Below the pieces are notes generated by a model. It saw only the letters and a program-made list of their open reading frames with translations, was not told the origin of the DNA and did not search any database. A DNA stretch of 64,000 bases from Kumtagia ephedrae (lineage in GTDB: Bacteria > Pseudomonadota > Alphaproteobacteria > Rhizobiales > Rhizobiaceae), in the NCBI RefSeq assembly GCF_003012745.1, contig NZ_PXYK01000025.1, forward strand, positions 24,177 to 88,176, written 5' to 3'. Positions 49,270 through 58,877 of this stretch are shown piece after piece. Position numbers and translations under genes: made by a program. The stretch's first letter is position 1. Every line of letters starts with the position of its first letter.

Positions 49270-51744
49270 ATGCCGGCTTTCTCACCAGGACTCGAAAAGG
49301 CCCTTCACCAGGCGCTCACTTTCGCCAATGAGCGGCACCACGAATACGCGACGCTCGAGCACCTGCTGCTGGCGCTGATCGACGATGCCGAGGCCGGTGC
49401 CGTCATGCGCGCCTGCAATGTCGATCTCGACGAGTTGCGCCGCACCGTGCTCAACTACATCGACACCGAACTCGACAACCTGGTCACCGGCTACGACGAG
49501 GATTCGAAGCCGACCGCCGGCTTCCAGCGCGTCATCCAGCGCGCCGTCATCCATGTGCAGTCGTCCGGCCGCGACGAGGTGTCGGGCGCCAACGTGCTCG
49601 TCGCCATCTTCGCCGAGCGCGAGAGCCACGCCGCCTATTTCCTGCAGGAACAGCAGATGACCCGCTACGACGCGGTCAACTACATCAGCCACGGCATCGC
49701 CAAGCGCCCTGGCGCCGGCGAGAGCCGCGCGCCGCGCGGCGTCGAGGAGGAGCAGGGCAATGGCGGGCAAGGCGGCGACGCCGACGAGACCCCGTCGAAG
49801 AAGAAGCAGCAGGACGCGCTGTCGGCCTATTGCGTCGACCTCAACAAGAAGGCGCGCGCCGGCAAGATCGACCCGCTGATCGGCCGCGCCGACGAGATCA
49901 ACCGGACGATCCAGATTCTGTGCCGGCGCTCCAAGAACAACCCGCTCTATGTCGGCGACCCCGGCGTCGGCAAGACGGCGATTGCCGAGGGGCTGGCCAA
50001 GCGCATCGTCGAGGGCGACGTGCCGAAGGTGCTGGCCGGCGCCACCATCTTCGCGCTCGACATGGGCACGCTGCTCGCCGGCACGCGCTATCGCGGCGAC
50101 TTCGAGGAGCGGCTGAAGCAGGTGGTGAAGGAGCTCGAGGAGTATCCCGGCGCGATCCTGTTCATCGACGAGATCCACACGGTGATCGGCGCCGGCGCGA
50201 CCTCGGGCGGCGCCATGGACGCATCGAACCTGCTGAAGCCGGCGCTGTCGTCGGGCGCGATCCGCTGCATCGGCTCGACCACCTACAAGGAGTTCCGCCA
50301 GTTCTTCGAGAAGGACCGGGCGCTGGTGCGCCGCTTCCAGAAGATCGACGTGAAGGAGCCGACGATCGCCGATACGATCGAGATCATGAAGGGCCTCAAG
50401 CCCTACTACGAGGACTTCCACCAGGTGAAGTTCACCAACGACGCCATCAAGGCGGCGGTGGAGCTGTCGGCCCGCTACATCAGCGACCGCAAGCTGCCGG
50501 ACAAGGCGATCGACGTGATCGACGAGACCGGCGCCTCGCAGATGCTGCTGCCCGAGGCCAAGCGCAAGAAGACGATCACCATCAGGGAGATCGAGGCGAC
50601 GATCGCCACCATGGCGCGCATCCCGCCGAAGACGGTTTCGGCCGACGACGAGCAGGTGCTTGCCAATCTCGACGCCGAGCTGCGCCGCGTCGTCTACGGC
50701 CAGGACACGGCGATCTCGGCGCTGGCATCCGCGATCAAGCTGGCACGCGCCGGCCTGCGCGAGCCGGAGAAGCCGATCGGCAGCTATCTGTTCTCCGGCC
50801 CGACCGGCGTCGGCAAGACCGAGGTGGCGAAGCAGCTCGCGGCGTCGCTCGGCGTCGAGCTGCTGCGCTTCGACATGTCGGAATACATGGAGCGCCACAC
50901 CGTGTCGCGGCTGATCGGCGCGCCTCCCGGCTATGTCGGCTTCGACCAGGGCGGCCTGCTGACCGACGGCGTCGACCAGCATCCGCACTGCGTGCTCCTG
51001 CTTGACGAGATCGAGAAGGCGCATCCGGACCTGTTCAACATCCTCTTGCAGGTCATGGACCACGGCAAGCTGACCGACCACAACGGCAAGCAGATCGACT
51101 TCCGCAACGTCATCCTGATCATGACGACCAATGCGGGCGCCTCCGACATGGCCAAGGCGGCGATCGGCTTCGGCTCGTCGAAGCGCGAGGGCGACGACAT
51201 GGAGGCGATCAACCGGCTGTTCACGCCGGAGTTCCGCAACCGCCTCGACGCGATCATCCCGTTCGGCTCGCTGCCGGTGCCGGTGATCCATCAGGTGGTG
51301 CAGAAGTTCGTCATGCAGCTCGAGGCGCAGCTTTCGGAGCGCGGCGTCACCTTCGACCTGCAGCCGGATGCCGTCGCATGGCTGGCCGACAAGGGCTATG
51401 ACGAGCGCATGGGCGCGCGGCCGCTGGCGCGCGTCATCCAGGAGCACATCAAGAAGCCGCTAGCCGACGAGGTGCTGTTCGGCAAGCTCAAGAAGGGCGG
51501 CACGGTGCGTGTCACCGTCGAGGAGAAGGAGAACGGCGAGAAGGGCCTCAAGCTCGATGCGGTGGCCGACGAGGTGCCGGTCAAGCCGAAGAAGGAGGAG
51601 GAGCCCCGCAAGCCGCCGGCCCGCAAACCCGCCGCCAAGAAGGCCTCGGCCAAGAAGACGGCCGCGCAGAAGCCGAAGTCTTCGCCGCCTGCGAGGGACG
51701 GCGGCAAGCGCAGCCTGGTGCCCCAACTGCCGCGCAAGGGGTAG
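49270..51744 (+). CDS. clpA: ATP-dependent Clp protease ATP-binding subunit ClpA
   Basis: An 824-residue AAA+ unfoldase. Clp N-domain repeats occupy residues 1-145, then a Gly/Glu-rich linker. D1 has Walker [10 protein letters not shown] at 229-237 and Walker [14 protein letters not shown]2 has GPTGVGKTE near residue 511, [11 protein letters not shown] and the sensor-2 region [18 protein letters not shown]. It unfolds substrates for ClpP together with ClpS. Unlike E. coli ClpA (758 residues), it has a roughly 50-residue Lys/Pro/Ala-rich tail. Confidence 0.97.
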   Translation: MPAFSPGLEKALHQALTFANERHHEYATLEHLLLALIDDAEAGAVMRACNVDLDELRRTVLNYIDTELDNLVTGYDEDSKPTAGFQRVIQRAVIHVQSSGRDEVSGANVLVAIFAERESHAAYFLQEQQMTRYDAVNYISHGIAKRPGAGESRAPRGVEEEQGNGGQGGDADETPSKKKQQDALSAYCVDLNKKARAGKIDPLIGRADEINRTIQILCRRSKNNPLYVGDPGVGKTAIAEGLAKRIVEGDVPKVLAGATIFALDMGTLLAGTRYRGDFEERLKQVVKELEEYPGAILFIDEIHTVIGAGATSGGAMDASNLLKPALSSGAIRCIGSTTYKEFRQFFEKDRALVRRFQKIDVKEPTIADTIEIMKGLKPYYEDFHQVKFTNDAIKAAVELSARYISDRKLPDKAIDVIDETGASQMLLPEAKRKKTITIREIEATIATMARIPPKTVSADDEQVLANLDAELRRVVYGQDTAISALASAIKLARAGLREPEKPIGSYLFSGPTGVGKTEVAKQLAASLGVELLRFDMSEYMERHTVSRLIGAPPGYVGFDQGGLLTDGVDQHPHCVLLLDEIEKAHPDLFNILLQVMDHGKLTDHNGKQIDFRNVILIMTTNAGASDMAKAAIGFGSSKREGDDMEAINRLFTPEFRNRLDAIIPFGSLPVPVIHQVVQKFVMQLEAQLSERGVTFDLQPDAVAWLADKGYDERMGARPLARVIQEHIKKPLADEVLFGKLKKGGTVRVTVEEKENGEKGLKLDAVADEVPVKPKKEEEPRKPPARKPAAKKASAKKTAAQKPKSSPPARDGGKRSLVPQLPRKG

Positions 51745-51784
51745 GGCCGACCGCAGGCCGGCAACATCCGAACAATGAGCCAGG

Positions 51785-51808
51785 AGCCCGCCCATCCGGC
51801 GGGCTTTT
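51785..51808 (+). terminator. Intrinsic terminator after clpA
   Basis: Stem AGCCCGCC (51785-51792) with GGCGGGCT (51798-51805) and loop CATCC, followed by TTTT. It lies 40 bp after the clpA stop and ahead of the convergent Lrp gene. Confidence 0.85.
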
Positions 51809-51820
51809 GGCTGTTCGACC

Positions 51821-52300
51821 CTATGCTGCGTCCGGCACCCCGATCGGTGGCAGCCTACGCTCGACCGGCGAGGATTGCACGATCGCCGTGTTGGTCATGG
51901 CGAAGGGGATGATCCGGTCGATCACCTGCTCCAGATGCTCGACCGAGCGCAGATGCGCCTTGGCTATGAAGCAGTCCTCGCCGGTGACACGGTCGCACTC
52001 GACGATCTCCGGCAGGCCGCGCAGGATTTCGGCGACCTGCTGAAGCTCGCCCGGTAATGGCCGCACCCTGAGCCATGCCGACAGCGGCAGGCCGAGGCCG
52101 GCAGCGTCGATGCGCACAGTATAGCCGGCGATGACGCCGTTCTCCTCCAGCCGGCGGATGCGCTCCGAGACGCTTGGCGCCGATAAGCCGACCAGCCGCG
52201 CCAGTTCGGCGACGCTGACCCGCGCGTCATCGGCGAGGGCGCGCAGGATCTTCATGTCGACCGGGTCCACCGGCCCGTTTTCATATCGAAGGCGTTTCAT
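51821..52300 (-). CDS. Lrp/AsnC-family regulator
   Basis: A 159-residue regulator with an N-terminal HTH (VDMKILRALADDARVSVAELARLVGLSAPSVSERIRRLEE) and a C-terminal RAM effector domain with ECDRVTGEDCFIAKAHLRS. The start at 52300 matches the family length; the frame is open further upstream. It is divergent from an EamA exporter gene with a 173-bp gap, a common arrangement in which Lrp-type proteins switch on export of an amino acid. Confidence 0.93.
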   Translation of the reverse strand: MKRLRYENGPVDPVDMKILRALADDARVSVAELARLVGLSAPSVSERIRRLEENGVIAGYTVRIDAAGLGLPLSAWLRVRPLPGELQQVAEILRGLPEIVECDRVTGEDCFIAKAHLRSVEHLEQVIDRIIPFAMTNTAIVQSSPVERRLPPIGVPDAA

Positions 52301-52473
52301 CGTTCCTGCCTGCGAACCGCGGTGAACAGACAGGATACAACGTTCTTTCTCCATAGGAAATTGCAGGCGCGGCTTGCATGCTCGGTTCGTCCAGAAAGTA
52401 GTCGGGCCGCTCGGCCAGCGGTCGATCTCTGGCCGTCTCGATCTCGATCTACGGCCGAACCCATAGAGTCCCA

Positions 52474-53334
52474 ATGCCGATCCTCGATACAGCCGCCGAA
52501 AAAGTACCGCCGCAAGCCTGGTTCGTGGTCAGCGCCGTCTTCCACTATCTCGGCCCGTCCTTCGCGGTGCTGCTCTTTCCGGCAGTCGGCGTGTTCGGCG
52601 TCGCCTGGATGCGGATCGCCTCGGCGGCGCTGATCTTCGCGCCGTTCACGCGACCAATGAAGACGATCCGCACGGCAGACGGCCAATCGCGAATGCTGCT
52701 GGTCGCCCTCGGCATCACGCTCGCGGTCATGAACGTCTCGTTCTACCTTGCGCTGGAGCGGCTGCCGATGAGCCTGGTCGCGGCGATGGAATTCGTCAGC
52801 ACCATCGTCATCGCGCTCTATGGGCTGCGGACGCCGCGCAACCTGCTGGCGCTGACGCTGGCCGTCGCCGGCGTTTTCGCGCTGATCGACGTCCGGTGGT
52901 CGGCCGATCCGATCGGGCTCGGCTTCGCGGCGCTCAATGCCGGGCTGTTCGGGCTCTATGTCGTGCTCGGCCACAGGATCGCCGAGAGCGGTGCCGGACG
53001 CGGCGTGGAGACGCTGGGCGCCGCGATGGCGCTGGCGCTCGTCTTCGCCTTTCCGGTCGGCTTCATGCAGGCGCTGAAGGTGCTGGGTTCGCCGGAGCTG
53101 GTCCTGGCGGGCATCGGCGTCGGCCTCTGCTCGTCGGTCATTCCCTACATCTCCGACCAGCTCGCCATGTCGCGCCTGCCGCGTGCCACCTTCGCGCTGA
53201 TGCTGGCGCTGCTGCCGGCCACCGCGACGGTCGTCGGCGCGGTCGTTCTGGCGCAGGTGCCCGGCCTGCGCGACCTCGCCGGCATCGCCCTGGTGATGGC
53301 TGGCGTCGCCCTGCACCGGCAGGCGGCGCGGTAG
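52474..53334 (+). CDS. EamA/RhtA-like DMT exporter
   Basis: A 286-residue protein with ten membrane segments in two EamA repeats; marks are VFGVAWMRIASAALIF, MNVSFYLALERLPMSLVAAMEF and SSVIPYISDQLAMSRLPRATFALMLALLP. This resembles RhtA, a threonine/homoserine exporter. The divergent Lrp gene probably controls it. The substrate is inferred from context and family. Confidence 0.86.
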   Translation: MPILDTAAEKVPPQAWFVVSAVFHYLGPSFAVLLFPAVGVFGVAWMRIASAALIFAPFTRPMKTIRTADGQSRMLLVALGITLAVMNVSFYLALERLPMSLVAAMEFVSTIVIALYGLRTPRNLLALTLAVAGVFALIDVRWSADPIGLGFAALNAGLFGLYVVLGHRIAESGAGRGVETLGAAMALALVFAFPVGFMQALKVLGSPELVLAGIGVGLCSSVIPYISDQLAMSRLPRATFALMLALLPATATVVGAVVLAQVPGLRDLAGIALVMAGVALHRQAAR

Positions 53335-53392
53335 CAGGTGGCCCAAGCTGTGATCGTCGCGCGGCGCGGCGGGATGTGCTAGGCGCGGGACG

Positions 53393-54142
53393 ATGAATGA
53401 CGACAATCCGCAAGCCGCCCAGCCGGGGCGCGCCCGCCGATGGCTCCTTCGCGGCGTGCGCGCGGCCTGCTCCGTACCCGGCCTGATCCTCGCCAGCGCC
53501 CATGTCGGCTTCGCCGGGCTGGCCAAGGAAGCCGGCTTCACGCTGGCCGAGAGCATGTTCATGGTCGCCGCGGTGTGGGCGCTGCCGGCCAATGTCGTGC
53601 TGGTCGGTGCCGTGCTGTCAGGTGCCTCGCTGCCCGCGGCCGCCTTCGCTGTCGCGCTGTCCTCGGTGCGGCTGATGCCGATGGTGGTGGCGCTGGTCCC
53701 GGAGATGAAGGCCGAACGGACGCGCGGCTGGGTGCTCTACGTGCTGGCGCATTGCGTCGCCGTCACGTCGTGGGTGATTGCGATGGAGCGCCTGCGCGCC
53801 GTCCCGCGCGAGATGCGCACGGCCTATTACGCGGGGCTCGGCTTCACCCTGGTGATCGGCAATACCCTGCTCGTCGGCGTCGTCTATCTGCTGGTCGGCA
53901 GCCTTCCCGCCTGGGTGACGGCGGCGCTGCTCTTCCTCACCCCGATCTATTTCCTGACGTCGTTGTGGAGCTCGGCGCGCGAGCGGGCGGGGCATGTGGC
54001 GATGGCGACGGGGCTAGTGCTCGGCCCGGTCTTCCACGTCCTGCTGCCCGGCTTCGACCTGCTGGCTGCCGGCCTGATCGGCGGGGGCGGGGCGTTCCTG
54101 TATCACTGGTTGCGCCGCAAGGGCGATGGAGCGCCGGCATGA
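53393..54142 (+). CDS. azlC: AzlC-family branched-chain amino-acid exporter, large subunit
   Basis: A 249-residue protein with about seven membrane segments and the AzlC pattern FGxxAKEAGF-like GFAGLAKEAGFTLAESMFM with a later LPANVVLVGAVLSGASLPAAAFAVALSSVRLMPMVVAL. With AzlD it exports branched-chain amino acids. Its stop overlaps the azlD start by 4 bp. Confidence 0.88.
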   Translation: MNDDNPQAAQPGRARRWLLRGVRAACSVPGLILASAHVGFAGLAKEAGFTLAESMFMVAAVWALPANVVLVGAVLSGASLPAAAFAVALSSVRLMPMVVALVPEMKAERTRGWVLYVLAHCVAVTSWVIAMERLRAVPREMRTAYYAGLGFTLVIGNTLLVGVVYLLVGSLPAWVTAALLFLTPIYFLTSLWSSARERAGHVAMATGLVLGPVFHVLLPGFDLLAAGLIGGGGAFLYHWLRRKGDGAPA

Positions 54143-54489
54143 CCTTCGACGCGATCGACGCCTGGTGGTGGCCGTTCCTGTTCATCCTCCTCGCCGGCTG
54201 GCTGGCAACGGACGCGTGGCGCTTCCTCGGCGTCGCATTCGGCGGCCGCATCCGCGAGGATTCGGAAGCGCTGGTGTTCGTGCGCGCGGTGGCGACGGCG
54301 CTGGTGGCGGCGGTCATCGGCAATCTGTTCGTATTCCCGAGCGGTGCGCTGGCCGACACCACGGCGGCCCTGCGCATCGGCGCGGCAGCGCTTGGTTTCG
54401 TCGCCTACCTCGCCGCCGGCAAGCGCATGCTGCTCGGCATCGTGGTCGGCGAGGCGGCGCTGATCGCCGGCATGGCGGCGGGATGGTGA
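54139..54489 (+). CDS. azlD: AzlD-family branched-chain amino-acid exporter, small subunit
   Basis: A 116-residue protein with four membrane segments: WWWPFLFILLAGWLATDAWRFLG, then RAVATALVAAVIGNLFVF and two C-terminal segments. It overlaps azlC by 4 bp, the usual arrangement. Converges on the HIT gene. Confidence 0.87.
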   Translation: MTFDAIDAWWWPFLFILLAGWLATDAWRFLGVAFGGRIREDSEALVFVRAVATALVAAVIGNLFVFPSGALADTTAALRIGAAALGFVAYLAAGKRMLLGIVVGEAALIAGMAAGW

Positions 54490-54504
54490 CGCCAACCTGG
54501 CCGC

Positions 54505-54933
54505 TCAGCCGAGCGCGGCCCTGATCTTCTCCGCATTGGCGGCCAGCACTTCGGGCTTCTCCATCTGGCCGGTATGCGGCTTCAGCGCCACGCCGTCGAA
54601 GCGCGGAATGACGTGGACGTGCAGGTGGAAGACGACCTGGCCGCCGGCCGGCTCGTTGAACTGCTGCACGGTCACACCGTCGGCGGAGAAGGCTTTCACC
54701 ACGGCGCGCGCCAGTCTCTGCGTCGTCGCGGCCACGGCGGCCAGGCTTTCCGGCGCGACGTCGAGGATGTTGCGGGACGGCTTCTTCGGGATCACCAGGC
54801 AGTGGCCTTCGCCGCGCGGCATGATGTCCATGAAGGCGAAGGTGGCCTCATCCTCGTACAGCTTGTGGCTCGGTATTTCGCCGCGCAGGATCTTGGCGAA
54901 CACGTTGTCGTCGTCGTAGGCGGGGGTCGTCAT
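54505..54933 (-). CDS. HIT-family hydrolase
   Basis: A 142-residue histidine-triad protein. It has KILRGEIPSHKLYEDEATFAFMDIMP at the start and the catalytic HLHVHVIPRF (His-x-His-x-His) near residue 100. It cleaves nucleotide phosphoramidates or dinucleoside polyphosphates. The ATG at 54933 is preferred for the typical family start; another ATG two codons upstream is also possible. Confidence 0.93.
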   Translation of the reverse strand: MTTPAYDDDNVFAKILRGEIPSHKLYEDEATFAFMDIMPRGEGHCLVIPKKPSRNILDVAPESLAAVAATTQRLARAVVKAFSADGVTVQQFNEPAGGQVVFHLHVHVIPRFDGVALKPHTGQMEKPEVLAANAEKIRAALG

Positions 54934-55012
54934 GGGCATCTCGCGGTGAAGGGGAGGCGGCATCATCGCCCTTCCGCCGCGCGGGTCAACCGTCGAATCG
55001 GGGCGAAGGCGC

Positions 55013-55348
55013 ATGCAGCTCAACTATCTCTACCTCATCGTCGCGATCGGCTTCGAGGTGGTGGCCACCAGCGCGCTGAAGCAGACCGACGGCTTCACCC
55101 GGCTGTGGCCGTCGCTGCTGGCGATGGGCGGCTATGCGCTCGCCTTCTATTTTCTGTCCATCCCGCTGCGCACCATGCCCGTCGGTGTCGTCTATGCGAT
55201 CTGGAGCGGGGCCGGCATCGTTCTGATCACGGCGATCGGCTGGGCGCTGTTCCGCCAGGCGCTGGACTGGCCGGCCGTCATCGGCATCGCCCTGATCATG
55301 GCCGGCGTGCTGGTGATCAACCTGTTCTCGCGCACCGTCGTGCACTGA
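55013..55348 (+). CDS. SMR-family multidrug or quaternary-ammonium exporter
   Basis: A 111-residue protein with four membrane segments and the small-multidrug-resistance pattern YLIVAIGFEVVATSALKQTDGFT with the key membrane Glu (EmrE Glu14 equivalent) near residue 15, and VGVVYAIWSGAGIVLI. It works as a dimer exchanging protons for cations. Divergent from the HIT gene and convergent with the GNAT gene. Confidence 0.94.
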   Translation: MQLNYLYLIVAIGFEVVATSALKQTDGFTRLWPSLLAMGGYALAFYFLSIPLRTMPVGVVYAIWSGAGIVLITAIGWALFRQALDWPAVIGIALIMAGVLVINLFSRTVVH

Positions 55349-55357
55349 GGCGGGTCG

Positions 55358-56590
55358 TCAGCATCCGGCCGGCGGCGCGTCCTTGCGGAAGGGCACGTGC
55401 TCCTCGAAATATTCGGTGACCCGCGCCACCTCCTGGCGCTCGCGCGTCAGGTAGTTCTCCACCGCGCCGCGCAGGCCGGGATGGGCGATGTAGTGGGCGG
55501 AGTGCGTCGTCACCGGCCGGTAGCCGCGCGCCAGCTTGTGCTCGCCCTGGGCGCCGGCCTCCACCACCCGCAAGCCCCTGGCGATGGCGAAGTCGATCGC
55601 CTGGTGGTAGCAAACCTCGAAATGCAGGAAGGGGTGGTCCTCGACGCAGCCCCAGTTGCGGCCGTAGAGCGTGTCGGAGCCGATGAAGTTGATGGCTCCG
55701 GCGATATAGCGGCCGTTGCGCTTCGCCATGACCAGCAGGACGTCGCGGCCCATGCGCTCGCCGACCAGCGAGAAGAATTTCCGGTTGAGATAGGGGCGGC
55801 CCCATTTGCGCCCGCCGGTGTCCATGTAGAAGGCGAAGAAATCGTCCCAGACCCTTTCGGTCAGGTCGCTTCCGGTCAGCCAGTCGATCGAGATGCCGGC
55901 CGACAGCGCCTCGCGCCGCTCCTTCTTCAGCGCCTTGCGCTTGCGCGAGGCGAGCGAGGCGAGGAAGTCGTCATAGCTGGCATAGCCCTCGTTGAAGAAA
56001 TGGAACTGCTGGTCGGTGCGGTGCAGGTACCCGGCGGCCGAGAGCGCCCGCATGTCCTCCTCGGAGGCGAAGGTGACGTGGGCCGAGGAAGCGCCGATGC
56101 GGTCGGTGACCGCCTTCAGCCCGGCGGCCAGCGTGGCGCGGGTTGCCGCCGGATCGAGATCGCGGCGCGCCAGCAGGCGGGGGCCCGTGGCCGGCGTGAA
56201 TGGAATGGAGACCTGCAGCTTCGGATAATAGCTTCCGCCGGCGCGCTCGAAGGCGTCGGCCCAGCCGTGGTCGAACACGTATTCACCCTGGCTGTGCGAC
56301 TTCAGGTAGCAGGGAACCGCGCCAAGCAGGCTACCGGCGCCGTCCTCCAGCCGCAGATGGCTCGGCTGCCAGCCGCTGCGCGCCGCGGCGCAACCGGACT
56401 CCTCGAGCGCCCGAAGAAAGTCGAAGGACAGGAAGGGGTTATAGCCACATCCCGGCCCGTCGGGCGAGGTTCCCGCAAGGCTCTCCCACTCCTCGCGGAA
56501 AAAGTCGGCCATCGACCCGGCGACGCGGATCGCCTGTCCGGAATGGGAGTTGCCCGAGCCGCCTTCGCTGCGCTGCATCATCGCGGTCAT
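55358..56590 (-). CDS. GNAT-family N-acetyltransferase (DUF482/FemAB-like)
   Basis: A 410-residue protein of the PF04339-type family: a GNAT-like fold with a long FemAB-like N-terminal half (NPFLSFDFLRALEESGCAA), SRKRKALKKERREALSAGI, and the C-terminal GRNWGCVEDHPFLHFEVCYHQAIDFAIARGLRVVEAGAQGEHKLARGY. The substrate is unknown; other members are proposed to act on small molecules or peptidoglycan-related targets. The ATG at 56590 is chosen because sequence upstream lacks family features. Confidence 0.85.
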   Translation of the reverse strand: MTAMMQRSEGGSGNSHSGQAIRVAGSMADFFREEWESLAGTSPDGPGCGYNPFLSFDFLRALEESGCAAARSGWQPSHLRLEDGAGSLLGAVPCYLKSHSQGEYVFDHGWADAFERAGGSYYPKLQVSIPFTPATGPRLLARRDLDPAATRATLAAGLKAVTDRIGASSAHVTFASEEDMRALSAAGYLHRTDQQFHFFNEGYASYDDFLASLASRKRKALKKERREALSAGISIDWLTGSDLTERVWDDFFAFYMDTGGRKWGRPYLNRKFFSLVGERMGRDVLLVMAKRNGRYIAGAINFIGSDTLYGRNWGCVEDHPFLHFEVCYHQAIDFAIARGLRVVEAGAQGEHKLARGYRPVTTHSAHYIAHPGLRGAVENYLTRERQEVARVTEYFEEHVPFRKDAPPAGC

Positions 56591-56624
56591 ATGTGCATTG
56601 CGAAAGCGGTGCGGCAAGGCCCTT

Positions 56625-57353
56625 TCAAGCCATGCCTGTCTCCGGCGGCTCGAAACCCTCGAAGGTGATCTGGTCGGCATGGGCGAAGCTGTGCCCGGCC
56701 GCCGCCTCGTCGCGCACGGTCCAGGTGATCACCGGCATGGCGAGCTTTTCGCGCACGAAGCCGACGAAGCGGTTGGGCAGGTGGTCGAAGGCATAGGAAA
56801 CGAAGGCGATGTCGTGGGCGAGCATGGAGAAATGCGCCTCGATCTCCTGGTTGGCGACGCCCCATGCGGTAAGTCCGCCGGGGATGCCGGGGGCGTGGCG
56901 GGAGAAGTTGCGGATGAGCCAATGGTCGAACGACATGATCGCGACCTTGCCGGGGTAGTCCTTCAGCAGGTCGCCGACCTTGGCGACGAGGCCGGCATCG
57001 TGTCCCGGAATGCCCTTCAGCTCGACCACCAGCGGCACGCGGCCGGCGACGAAGTCGAGCGTCTCCTGGAGCGTCGGCGCGTGGTCCCGCGTGGTGCCGA
57101 TGCTCAAGGCACCCATCTCGGCGGCGGTCTTCTGCCAGACATAACCTTCCTCACCGGCAAGGCGCCTGAGGTCGTTGTCGTGGAAGACGACGACCTCGTT
57201 GTCGAGGGTGAGGTGCACGTCGCACTCGATCGTGTAGTTCTTGTCGATCGCCCGGGCGAAGGCCCGCAGCGTGTTCTCCCACACCTTGTCGTTCATGTCG
57301 TGCAGGCCGCGATGGGCGACCGGCCGCCGCGTCAGCCAGGAAAGATCGGTCAT
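56625..57353 (-). CDS. Glycerophosphodiester phosphodiesterase family protein
   Basis: A 242-residue TIM-barrel protein with the GDPD motifs: VAHRGLHDMNDKVWENTL (catalytic His-Arg and Glu-Asn), IECDVHLTLDNEVVVFHDNDLRRL (Glu, Asp and His), and VVELKG. It hydrolyses deacylated phospholipids to sn-glycerol 3-phosphate in the cytoplasm. It lies 8 bp after the RidA gene on the same strand and may be co-transcribed. Confidence 0.92.
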   Translation of the reverse strand: MTDLSWLTRRPVAHRGLHDMNDKVWENTLRAFARAIDKNYTIECDVHLTLDNEVVVFHDNDLRRLAGEEGYVWQKTAAEMGALSIGTTRDHAPTLQETLDFVAGRVPLVVELKGIPGHDAGLVAKVGDLLKDYPGKVAIMSFDHWLIRNFSRHAPGIPGGLTAWGVANQEIEAHFSMLAHDIAFVSYAFDHLPNRFVGFVREKLAMPVITWTVRDEAAAGHSFAHADQITFEGFEPPETGMA

Positions 57354-57361
57354 GGTTAGCC

Positions 57362-57826
57362 TCAGGCGGTTTCGATGAGGGCTTCGATCTCGACGGCGGC
57401 GTTCAGCGGCAGCGAGGCCGTGCCGACCGCCGACCGCGCATGCTTGCCGGCCTCGCCGAGGACCGCGGCCAGAAGATCGGACGCGCCGTTGGCGACGAGA
57501 TGCTGCTCGGTGAAGTCCGGCGTCGAGGCGACGAAGACGGTGATCTTGACGATGCGGCGGATTCTCTCCAGCGATCCCAGCGCAGCCCTGGCTTGCGCCA
57601 GGATGTTGACGGCGCAGAATTTCGCCGCCTCCCGGCCCGCGGCGGTGTCGAGGTCGCGGCCGAGCAGGCCGGTGAAGGCGAGCTTGCCGTCCTTCAGCGG
57701 CAACTGGCCGGCGGTGAAGAGCAGGTTGCCGCTCTGCGCGTAAGGCACGTAGTTGGCGGCCGGCGCGGCCGCTTGCGGCAGGGTGATACCGAGATCCTGC
57801 AGCCGCTTTTCGATTGTGTCGCCCAT
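57362..57826 (-). CDS. RidA-family (YjgF/YER057c) protein
   Basis: A 154-residue trimeric RidA-like protein with NYVPYAQSGNLLFTAGQLPLKDG near residue 25, CAVNILAQARAALGSLERI and the end SLPLNAAVEIEALIETA. RidA-type proteins deaminate reactive enamine/imine intermediates; this longer paralogue group (about 150 residues) lacks a settled role. It is the first gene of the pair with the GDPD gene. Confidence 0.9.
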   Translation of the reverse strand: MGDTIEKRLQDLGITLPQAAAPAANYVPYAQSGNLLFTAGQLPLKDGKLAFTGLLGRDLDTAAGREAAKFCAVNILAQARAALGSLERIRRIVKITVFVASTPDFTEQHLVANGASDLLAAVLGEAGKHARSAVGTASLPLNAAVEIEALIETA

Positions 57827-57968
57827 CGGGAATCCTTATCGTTCGTCAATCAGGGTCGGGTGGCCCGCGCGGCTGAAACTTGCAATTTTTGCCTCGCTTC
57901 CGCCACGACTATTTCGGAAACCATGGGCTGACAACAGGCCGCCCCTCGGCCGCCGATCGGAGCTTTTC

Positions 57969-58793
57969 ATGCGCGCCTTGCGCCCACTCACGTTTGCCCT
58001 TCTGGCCACCTCCACGGTCTGCACGGCTTCGGCACTGGCCGCGGCGCCGCTCGTTCCGCATCGCGCGGTCTACGACCTGGCGCTCGACAAGGCCTCCGAC
58101 CGCTCCGGCATCACCGGGCTCACCGGGCGCATGGTGTACGAGTTCAACGGCTCGCCCTGCGACGGCTACACGGTGAATTTCCGCTTCGTGACGCGCATCG
58201 ACACCGGCGAGAATTCGCGGCTGACCGACCAGCAGACCACCACGTTCGAGGATGCCGGCGGCAAATCCTTCTCGTTCGTGACCAAATCCTTCACCGACCA
58301 GGCGCTCGAGCGCGAGTTGAAGGGCACCGCGACACGCGAGGACGAAGGCTTGAAGGTGGAGATCGACAAGCCCGAGAAGAACAGCCTGGAGCTGCGCCGG
58401 ACCCAGTTTCCCACCCAGCATCTGGCGGAGCTGATCGACAAGGCCAACACCGGCGAGACCTTCTACGAAACCAATCTGTTCGACGGTTCGGACAATGGCG
58501 ACAAGGTCATGACGACGACGGTGATCGTCGGCAAGCAGGCCTCGGCCGCCGCCAACGATCCGGAGCTGCAGGTGCTCGACACACTCGCCAAGGACAAATA
58601 CTGGCCGGTCGACATCGCCTATTTCGACGACGACAATGACGGTGGCGAGGAGGTGCCGGAGTACCGGATCGCCTTCAAGCTGCACGAGAACGGCCTCACC
58701 CGCGACCTGACCATGGACTATGGCGACTTCTCGATGAAGGGCAAGCTCGTCAACCTCTCGGTGTTCGCCACCCCGCCGCAAAGCTGCAAGTAG
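57969..58793 (+). CDS. eipB: EipB-family cell-envelope integrity protein (DUF1849)
   Basis: A 274-residue protein with a signal peptide ending at about Ala25, then LVPHRAVYDLALDKAS and GRMVYEFNGSPCDGYTVNFRFVTRI, the hallmark of EipB. EipB in Brucella is a periplasmic beta-spiral protein needed for outer-membrane integrity. One cysteine in SPCDGY and another in the last few residues (SCK) would form the family's disulfide. The start at 57969 fits the signal peptide. Confidence 0.9.
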   Translation: MRALRPLTFALLATSTVCTASALAAAPLVPHRAVYDLALDKASDRSGITGLTGRMVYEFNGSPCDGYTVNFRFVTRIDTGENSRLTDQQTTTFEDAGGKSFSFVTKSFTDQALERELKGTATREDEGLKVEIDKPEKNSLELRRTQFPTQHLAELIDKANTGETFYETNLFDGSDNGDKVMTTTVIVGKQASAAANDPELQVLDTLAKDKYWPVDIAYFDDDNDGGEEVPEYRIAFKLHENGLTRDLTMDYGDFSMKGKLVNLSVFATPPQSCK

Positions 58794-58877
58794 CCGCGCC
58801 CGCCGCCGTGCGATCCGATCGCCCGCCTCCGAGGACGCGTCGCCTGGCCGCGTTGCCGGAACCGTAGGAGACCGCGT

